From: Bradyrhizobium sp.
GTDB lineage: Bacteria; Pseudomonadota; Alphaproteobacteria; Rhizobiales; Xanthobacteraceae
Length of the DNA stretch: 64,000 nucleotides
Reading direction: 5' to 3'
Assembly (NCBI RefSeq): GCF_022844465.1
Contig: NZ_JALHLP010000001.1
Location: forward strand, 806,001 to 870,000
The translations under genes and the position numbers were made by a program. Shown here piece after piece: positions 57,865 through 64,000 of this stretch (positions are counted from its first letter, which is position 1; each line of letters begins with the position of its first letter). The notes under the pieces were generated by a model that saw only the letters and a list, made by a program, of their open reading frames with translations, was not told where the DNA came from and made no database searches.

Positions 57865-59151
57865 TCACAACCCCCGCAGCAGGTATTCCAGGGTGTAAAG
57901 CACCAACCCGGCCAACCCGCCGATCACCGAGCCGTTGAAGCGGATGTATTGCAGGTCGCGCCCGATGTTGATTTCGATCAGCGCGATCAACTGCCCCATG
58001 TCCCAGGACTTGACCTGATCGGAAATAAAGGTCGAGACGCCGCTCTTCTGCTCGGCGACGACCGTTCGCAGCACCGCCACCAGGCCCTGGTTGATGTCGC
58101 CGCGCAGCTCGGCGTCGCCGGCCAGCGCTTCGCCCGCCGTCACGAGCATGCGCACCAGATAATGCTCCAGCACCTGCGTCTCGCCCGAGGCGCTGCGCTC
58201 GAAGAAATCGCTCACATTGGCCCAGATGTGGCGTACGAGGTCGCCCAGTTCGGGACGCGCCAGCAGATCGCGCTTCAGCCCGGCGATGCGCTCGGCGTAC
58301 ACCGGATCGGTGCCGAGGCGGTCGACGAACGTCAGCACCATGCGGTCGAACTCGCCGCGAAACGGGTGCGCGGGATCGTTGCGGACCTCCTCGAAGAAGG
58401 CGCTGGCCGAGGCCACGATCTTGTTCACCAGAAACTTGTCGGCGCGGTAGAGCTTCAACAGCGTCGGCAACTCGTCGCGGATCTTCTGGCGGATCATCGC
58501 CATCGTCTCCGCTTGGGTCATGGTCTGATGCACCGCGCGCAGGATGTCGTCGAGCAGCCCCTGATGCCGCCCCTCCTGCACGAAGGCGCGCAGTGTGCCC
58601 GCGGCGAGCGGCGCCAGGTCGATCGACATCAATTGCGCGGTGACGCGGCGGCTGACGAACGTCATCAGCCCGGAGCTTTCCGTCGCCGCGATCGCGTCGG
58701 GCAGCAGCCGCAGCGCAAAGCGGGCGAGATCCTCGCTGCGCTTGCGGTCGCGCAGCCAGTCGGCGATGAATGAGCCGAAATCGATCTGCCGCAGCTTGGC
58801 TTCGACCGGCGCAGATTCGAGGAAATGCACCTCGATGAACTCACCGAGCTTGTCGGCGATGCGGTGCTGGTTGCCCTGGATGATCGCGGTGTGCGGAATC
58901 GGAAGCCCCAGCGGCCGTTTGAACAGCGCCACCACGGCGTACCAGTCGGCCAGGCCGCCGATGGTGGCGGCCTCGGCGAAGGCTGCGACAAAGCCGAACG
59001 CCGGATGCACCGGCAACAGCGCCCTGGCGGCGACGAAGACGGCGAACGTCGCCGCCAGTACGGATGTCGCCAGCAATTTCACCCGCCGCAACTCGGCGGC
59101 GCGCGCGGCGTCGCCGGGCTTGTCGGTGACGAATGATGCGGGAAGGCTCAT
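57865..59151 (-). CDS. DUF445 family membrane protein
   Basis: ATG 59151: MSLPASFVTDKPGDAARAAELRRVKLLATSVLAATFAVFVAARAL...GGLADWYAVVALFKRPLGLPIPHTAIIQGNQHRIADKLGEFIEVHFL. Confidence 0.9.
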   Translation of the reverse strand: MSLPASFVTDKPGDAARAAELRRVKLLATSVLAATFAVFVAARALLPVHPAFGFVAAFAEAATIGGLADWYAVVALFKRPLGLPIPHTAIIQGNQHRIADKLGEFIEVHFLESAPVEAKLRQIDFGSFIADWLRDRKRSEDLARFALRLLPDAIAATESSGLMTFVSRRVTAQLMSIDLAPLAAGTLRAFVQEGRHQGLLDDILRAVHQTMTQAETMAMIRQKIRDELPTLLKLYRADKFLVNKIVASASAFFEEVRNDPAHPFRGEFDRMVLTFVDRLGTDPVYAERIAGLKRDLLARPELGDLVRHIWANVSDFFERSASGETQVLEHYLVRMLVTAGEALAGDAELRGDINQGLVAVLRTVVAEQKSGVSTFISDQVKSWDMGQLIALIEINIGRDLQYIRFNGSVIGGLAGLVLYTLEYLLRGL

Positions 59152-59264
59152 GGCGGCTTTCGGACGTTGAATTCGAATTCTAACGCCTCGCGCTTGATGT
59201 GTCCCGGACGCGATGCAGCCTAGGCCATGAGAAGAATCGTCCGGCTTCGCGCTGCGCGCATAAC

Positions 59265-59363
59265 CGTCATTCCGGACGACGCGAAGCGGCGATCCGGAAT
59301 CTCGAGATTCTCGCGATGTGCGATTGCACATTGTAGTTCGTGCTTCGCACGCCCCGGAATGAC
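59265..59363. repeat. Palindromic intergenic repeat, family A variant with one inserted hairpin module
   Basis: cgtcattccggacgacg...ggaatctcgagattctcgcgatgtgcgattgcacattgtagttcgtgcttcgcacgccccggaatgac. Confidence 0.85.
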
Positions 59364-59377
59364 TGGGCGCACCCGAC

Positions 59378-59406
59378 AAAAAGAAGGCCCGCCTGAGCGG
59401 GCCTTC
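59378..59406 (-). terminator. Intrinsic terminator of the phasin gene
   Basis: Reverse strand GAAGGCCCGC-TCAG-GCGGGCCTTC followed by TTTTT, 30 nt after the phasin stop. Confidence 0.9.
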
Positions 59407-59435
59407 GAAAACGTCAGTTGTCAGGCGGATCGCGA

Positions 59436-59912
59436 TCAGGCGGTCTGGGAATAGACCTTGGCGAAGTTGTCCTGCGCGGTCTTGGCGCCGTCAGCGGCGA
59501 GCTTGCCGAGATATTCGGTGGTCGCCTTCGCGCGCGAGACCAGAACTTCGCCGCGCGCACGGACCATGTCCGACTGGATCTGGGCCGCTTCGCTCAGCGA
59601 CTTGGCCGAGGCGAGCTTGTCGATGCCGGCGAAGAACGCTTCGGCGTCCTGGTAGAGCGCCTGCTGGATGTTGCGGCTGATCTTGGCGGCCTCGGAAACC
59701 GAACCGGCGACGGCGGTCTCGATGGCGGCGGTCACCTTCTCGGAGCCGGCGTGCATGTCGGCGGCGCGAACCTTGGCGGTCTCGGCCTGCTTCTTCACGA
59801 ATTCACGGGCGGCTTCCGGAACTTCCAGGTTCTGGAGCTTGGTGAACGCCTCGGTGACGGGCGCGAAGGCTTCCTTGACGGTGTTCAGCACGGAATTGGT
59901 TTCGGTGGTCAT
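59436..59912 (-). CDS. Phasin family protein
   Basis: 158 aa; FTKLQNLEVPEAAREFVKKQAETAKVRAADMHAGSEKVTAAIETAVAGSVSEAAKISRNIQQALYQDAEAFFAGIDKLASAKSLSEAAQIQSDMVRARGE. Confidence 0.92.
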   Translation of the reverse strand: MTTETNSVLNTVKEAFAPVTEAFTKLQNLEVPEAAREFVKKQAETAKVRAADMHAGSEKVTAAIETAVAGSVSEAAKISRNIQQALYQDAEAFFAGIDKLASAKSLSEAAQIQSDMVRARGEVLVSRAKATTEYLGKLAADGAKTAQDNFAKVYSQTA

Positions 59913-59990
59913 TGGGGTTCTCCATCCTCAGGTTTGAGCTATGGGCTCACCCCGTCCGGTTTGGCCCGGGGCAAGAGGGTTATGGCATGC

Positions 59991-60023
59991 TTAATGGTGC
60001 ATCGCAACATTAATGATGCGCCG
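59991..60023. promoter_or_regulatory. Candidate operator upstream of phasin: direct repeat TTAATGGTGCATCG / TTAATGATGCGCCG (19-bp period) with inverted GGTGCATC...GATGCGCC
   Basis: Read directly; about 80 nt upstream of the phasin start. Confidence 0.4.
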
Positions 60024-60177
60024 CGATATCACGAGTTCGTGAAGTGATCGATGGGCGCGCTGTCCGGCGGAACCGTCCAAAGTTCCACTTCGATCTGACA
60101 CCGGAGCCACCCCCTCTACTTTGCATGGGGTTGTTTTGCGATTTTTTTGTCCGGCGGTGCAGCGCCGGGAAGCCACG

Positions 60178-60771
60178 TCAATGTTGGACCGCCGCCGGCA
60201 GCCCATAGGCCTCCATCTGTGCCCGGACCTGCGCCACATTGTGCCCGAGCACGACGATGTCGTGGGTCTTGCCGTCGACGTCCCGGACCTGGTCCCGCAA
60301 CAGGGCCTCGGCCTTGAAACCGAGGCTTTCGAACAGCGCGATCGCCGCCTGCTGGTCCACCGTCATCTGCACCGAGAGCTTCTCAAGCCCGGCGCCGAGC
60401 GCGATCGCAAAGGTCTCCTGCGACAGCGCCCGACCCACCCCCTGCCCGCGCACGTCCTGCGATACGACCATGCGGATCTCGCCGACATGGGGCGACCAGG
60501 AATGGGGGTCGCGCACCAGCGTGCCGCTGCCGACCACCGTTTTGCCCCTCAGCGCCAGCAGGCTGACGATGGCGCCGCGCTCGATCTCGTTGATCCAGGC
60601 CGACAGCACCTTGGGCTCGCTGATATTGCGCGGCAGGAACAACAGATCATGGGTCGGGAGCGCCTTGGCAAAAGCCAGCACCGCCGCCTCGTCGCTGCGC
60701 GCCATCATGCGAAATTCGATCTCACCGGCATCGGTCTTGACGCGGCGCGGATAGGAACGGGTTTCACTCAT
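60178..60771 (-). CDS. GNAT family N-acetyltransferase
   Basis: MSETRSYPRRVKTDAGEIEFRMMARSDEAAVLAFAKALPTHD...; VSQDVRGQGVGRALSQETFAIA acetyl-CoA motif. 4-nt overlap with phaC. Confidence 0.9.
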   Translation of the reverse strand: MSETRSYPRRVKTDAGEIEFRMMARSDEAAVLAFAKALPTHDLLFLPRNISEPKVLSAWINEIERGAIVSLLALRGKTVVGSGTLVRDPHSWSPHVGEIRMVVSQDVRGQGVGRALSQETFAIALGAGLEKLSVQMTVDQQAAIALFESLGFKAEALLRDQVRDVDGKTHDIVVLGHNVAQVRAQMEAYGLPAAVQH

Positions 60772-61850
60772 GTCGATCTCTTGCCCAACCAGGAGTCCAG
60801 TTTCGGCCACAGCCGCTTGATCGCGTTGGCGCCGGCGACGAGGCTGACGTGACCGCCCTTCAGCATCACCTCCTCCTTGTCGGACGAGCCGACCTTGGTG
60901 ATCAGATGCCTGGCGGCGTCATAGGGCACGATGTGGTCGTGTTCAGCCACCGCGTGCATGATCGGCACCTTGATGTTCGAAATATTGGCCGGGCGGCCGC
61001 CGACCGACATGGTGTCGTTGAACAGCTTGTTGTCCCACATCAGGTCCTTGGTGATGCCGCGGAAGTACTCGCCGGCCAGCGGCAGGGTGTCCGTGCCCCA
61101 GCGATCCATCATCCGGTAGGCCTTGACGTATTCGTCGTTCCAGATGTTCTCCCACAACTGCACCTGGCTCGCGGCGCGCGACGCCGGCCGCAGCATTTCG
61201 AACGACGACAGGATCATTTCGGGCGGCACGTTGCCGATGCTGTCGACCAGCCGGTCGACGTCGAAGTAGCGGCGATCCGAAAAATTCGAGAACAGCTTCA
61301 TCTCGCGGAAATCGATCGGGGTGGTGAAGCAGATCAGGTTCTTCATCGGCCCGTCGTTGAAGATCGAGCCGTAGAGCAAGGACAGCACGCCGCCGAAGCA
61401 ATAGCCGATCACGGTGACGTCGCGCTCGCCGGAATCCTGCTGCACGCGGCGAACGCAATCCGGGATGAAGTCGAGGACGTAGTCCTCCATCCGCAGGCTT
61501 TTCTCCTCCGGCTTCGGCGCGGTCCAGTCCAGCATGTAGACGTCGTAACCGCGTTTCAGCAGAAACTCGACGAGACTCTGGCCGGGCACCATGTCCAGAA
61601 TGTAGCCGCGGTTGGTGGTCGCCATCACGATCAGGATCGGCACGCGGTAGATCTCGTCCGCCATCGGCCGATAGTGGTAGAGGTTCATGGTGCCGCGAAC
61701 GGCCAGAATGTCCTTCGGCGTCGAGCCAAGCGCAGGGCCGGACGAGGCAATATACTCGACGCCCTTGATGCTGCGCTGGATCGCACGTTGCACCTCGGAC
61801 TGTATCCGCTCGGGAACCGAGGCGAGGTCGAGGCCTGCGTGAGCGTTCAT
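60768..61850 (-). CDS. phaC: Class III polyhydroxyalkanoate synthase subunit PhaC
   Basis: 360 aa; lipase-box-like VTVIGYCFGGVLSLLYG, MLDWTAPKPEEKSLRMEDYVLDFI, C-terminal GGHVSLVAG. Confidence 0.92.
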   Translation of the reverse strand: MNAHAGLDLASVPERIQSEVQRAIQRSIKGVEYIASSGPALGSTPKDILAVRGTMNLYHYRPMADEIYRVPILIVMATTNRGYILDMVPGQSLVEFLLKRGYDVYMLDWTAPKPEEKSLRMEDYVLDFIPDCVRRVQQDSGERDVTVIGYCFGGVLSLLYGSIFNDGPMKNLICFTTPIDFREMKLFSNFSDRRYFDVDRLVDSIGNVPPEMILSSFEMLRPASRAASQVQLWENIWNDEYVKAYRMMDRWGTDTLPLAGEYFRGITKDLMWDNKLFNDTMSVGGRPANISNIKVPIMHAVAEHDHIVPYDAARHLITKVGSSDKEEVMLKGGHVSLVAGANAIKRLWPKLDSWLGKRST

Positions 61851-62227
61851 TTCTGACCTCCCTCCGGCGGCGGACGCCTGGTGCGCGGCGGCCGCGGCGT
61901 GCCGTGGCCGCCTTCCGGCGCCAGCGAATTGTGGTGGATCTGATGCAGCATCGCCTTGATCTCGTTGAGCTGGCCCTCGATCGCCTGGATGCGCTCGGCC
62001 ATGCCCACCATCTGCGCCCGGCTCGGCAGGTTCATCGCGAGCAGATACTTCTCCATCAGTTCACCGAGCTGTTTCTGCGCGCCGGCGGTGACGCCGCCGA
62101 CCTGGTTCATGACCTTGGAGAATTCCGGCGACGCCATCGCCTGGTTGGCGAAGGAGTTGAACCCCTTCTCCATCTCCCCGACCATGGTCTGCCAGATCAC
62201 GGCAGGATCGTTGCTGTTGTCGGCCAT
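61847..62227 (-). CDS. Short PhaE-like polyhydroxyalkanoate synthase accessory subunit
   Basis: ATG 62227: MADNSNDPAVIWQTMVGEMEKGFNSFANQAMASPEFSKVMNQVGG...KYLLAMNLPSRAQMVGMAERIQAIEGQLNEIKAML; ATGA overlap with phaC. Confidence 0.75.
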   Translation of the reverse strand: MADNSNDPAVIWQTMVGEMEKGFNSFANQAMASPEFSKVMNQVGGVTAGAQKQLGELMEKYLLAMNLPSRAQMVGMAERIQAIEGQLNEIKAMLHQIHHNSLAPEGGHGTPRPPRTRRPPPEGGQK

Positions 62228-62397
62228 TGACGCCCTCTCCTCGCGGTCACGAGCGCTTGCCACGCTTTGCTTGATGTTTGGCCCCATACCACACCCTTGC
62301 TGACGGGCGGTCAACCACCGCAAGGTCTTCTGCGGTGCAGGAAACCGTGCCATATCGTTTACCGATCGAGGCACCAGCTGAAGGAAAGACATACGCG

Positions 62398-63312
62398 ATG
62401 CTTGCCCATCAACCGCCACAGATCGCCCGCGCCAACGGCATCGACATCTGCTACGAAATCTTCGGCGATACGGCTGCCGAACCCATGCTGCTGATCATGG
62501 GGCTCGGCGCCCAGATGATCCTTTGGGATGACGAATTCTGCCAGAAGCTCGCCGCCCGCGGCTTTCGCGTTATCCGCTTCGACAACCGCGACATCGGCAA
62601 ATCCTCGCACCTTTCCGGCGGAAAGCGATTGACCATGCTGGAACTGCTCAAGCTGCGCTTCCTGAGGATTCCGGTTGCTGCTCCCTACCGCCTGATCGAC
62701 ATGGCCAAGGATACCGTCGGCCTGATGGACGTGCTCGGCATCAAATCGGCGCATCTGGTCGGTGCGTCGATGGGTGGCATGATCGCCCAGGAAATCGCGA
62801 TCTCGTTCCCGCAGCGGGTGCGCTCGCTGACGTCGATCATGTCGACCACGGGCAATCCGAGAATTCCGCCGCCGACCCGGGAGGCCGCCGCCATGCTGAT
62901 GGCGCCGCCCCCGAACACCAAGGAAGAGTATTTCGAGCGCTTCGCCAAGACCTGGAAAGTGCTGCGCGTCGGCTCGTTCCCGGAAGACGAGACGCTGGAC
63001 CTTTCACGCGCCGCGCGCACCTTCGAGCGCGGCCTCAATCCCGCGGGCGTCGGCCGGCAGTTGCGGGCCGTGCTTGCCTCGGGCAGCCGCAAGGAACGTC
63101 TGCATCACGTAAAGATCCCGACGCTGGTGATTCACGGCACCGTCGATCCGCTGGTTCGTCCCGAAGGCGGCAAGGACACCGCCGCGTCGATTCCCGGCGC
63201 CAAGCTCTTGATGATCGAAGGCATGGGCCACGCTTTGCCGATCCCGATGTGGCCGCAGATCATCAGCGCGATCGACGAGCACGCGCATCGCGCGGCGGCG
63301 AAGGCGGCGTAG
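62398..63312 (+). CDS. Alpha/beta hydrolase
   Basis: ATG 62398: MLAHQPPQIARANGIDICYEIFGDTAAEPMLLIMGLGAQMILWDDEFC...; LVGASMGGMIAQEIAIS. Confidence 0.92.
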   Translation: MLAHQPPQIARANGIDICYEIFGDTAAEPMLLIMGLGAQMILWDDEFCQKLAARGFRVIRFDNRDIGKSSHLSGGKRLTMLELLKLRFLRIPVAAPYRLIDMAKDTVGLMDVLGIKSAHLVGASMGGMIAQEIAISFPQRVRSLTSIMSTTGNPRIPPPTREAAAMLMAPPPNTKEEYFERFAKTWKVLRVGSFPEDETLDLSRAARTFERGLNPAGVGRQLRAVLASGSRKERLHHVKIPTLVIHGTVDPLVRPEGGKDTAASIPGAKLLMIEGMGHALPIPMWPQIISAIDEHAHRAAAKAA

Positions 63313-63985
63313 CCTCTGCCGTCGCGATCCATATGACGTGGCGTGCGCCGACACCCTTGCCGACGGCGCGCACCGCGACCTCGTTGACGGCATATCCGGC
63401 CTGGCGAAGCCGCTTTGAAAATCCTGCATTCGATCCGGACGACCAAACCGCCAGCACCCCGCCCGGCCGCAGCGCGGTGTGGGCCGCTTGCAGACCGGCG
63501 GCGTCGTAGAGAGCGTCATTCGCCTTGCGGGTGAGTCCTTCCGGACCATTATCGACGTCGAGCAGGATCGCATCGAAAGCACGCGGATGGCTTTGGATCA
63601 CCTGCGCAACGTCCACCTCCTGGACATCAACGCGGGGATCGCTGAGGCTGTCGCCGAAAATCCCGGCCAGCGGGCCGCTGGCCCAGGCGACGACGGCGGG
63701 CACCAGCTCGGCCACCACGATCTGCGCCTTGCTTCCGAACACCGCAAGCGCCGCGCGCAAGGTAAAGCCCATGCCCAGGCCGCCGATCAGCACCTGCGGC
63801 CCGGCGACCTTCCCGATCTGCTTGGCGGCAAGCGTCGCGAGCGCAGCCTCTGAACCCGAAAGGCGGCTGTTCATCAGCTCGTTGGCGCCGAGCATGATGG
63901 AAAACTCCTGGCCGCGCCGCATCAGGCGCAGTTCCCCGTCGGAATCCGGCACGCGCGCGGTATCGATTTTTTCCCATGGAATCAT
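63263..63985 (-). CDS. Spermidine synthase-like / SAM-dependent methyltransferase
   Basis: 240 aa; VLIGGLGMGFTLRAAL, DAILLDVDNGPEGLTRKANDALYDAAGL. Confidence 0.85.
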   Translation of the reverse strand: MIPWEKIDTARVPDSDGELRLMRRGQEFSIMLGANELMNSRLSGSEAALATLAAKQIGKVAGPQVLIGGLGMGFTLRAALAVFGSKAQIVVAELVPAVVAWASGPLAGIFGDSLSDPRVDVQEVDVAQVIQSHPRAFDAILLDVDNGPEGLTRKANDALYDAAGLQAAHTALRPGGVLAVWSSGSNAGFSKRLRQAGYAVNEVAVRAVGKGVGARHVIWIATAEATPPSPPRDARARRSR

Positions 63986-64000
63986 GAGAACGCTTTAGCA

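Overview
The window is 64 kb of GC-rich alphaproteobacterial chromosome. Gene content and the intergenic palindromic repeats look Bradyrhizobium-like (inference, no search run). It is densely coding, with about 59 protein genes. I found no rRNA, tRNA, CRISPR array, transposase or phage genes.

Main blocks, left to right:
(1) A 2OG-Fe(II) oxygenase interrupted by an in-frame TAA.
(2) An operon of split AtuA-type subunits, an amidase and a DUF2848 protein.
(3) A long CoA-ester catabolic superlocus (about 5-32 kb): thiolase plus DUF35 OB-fold protein, SDRs, two acyl-CoA ligases, three crotonases, two acyl-CoA dehydrogenases, an aminoglycoside-phosphotransferase-like kinase with DUF6285, a flavin reductase, a Baeyer-Villiger-type monooxygenase, a nitronate monooxygenase-like protein and a thiolase-like protein. 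PEP carboxylase, HtpX and YghU are interspersed.
(4) A chemoreceptor next to a four-carbon acid-sugar (threonate/erythronate) pathway, followed by hydroxyacid and tartrate dehydrogenases.
(5) A sulfur/redox patch: sulfite-oxidase-like protein, hydrolase-OsmC fusion and YeeE/YedE.
(6) A phenylacetate locus, paaX-paaABCDE-paaI-paaK, with palindromic repeats between its genes.
(7) A polyhydroxyalkanoate patch: phasin, GNAT, class III PhaC and a very short PhaE-like partner.

The best candidate for an under-described system is the split ACAD10/11-like (LvaABC-like) kinase-DUF6285-dehydrogenase module at 18.1-24.5 kb. It lies in the same locus as a BVMO, and a 16-nt motif is shared by two of the locus's promoter regions. 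All functional calls come from reading the translations; no database search was possible.
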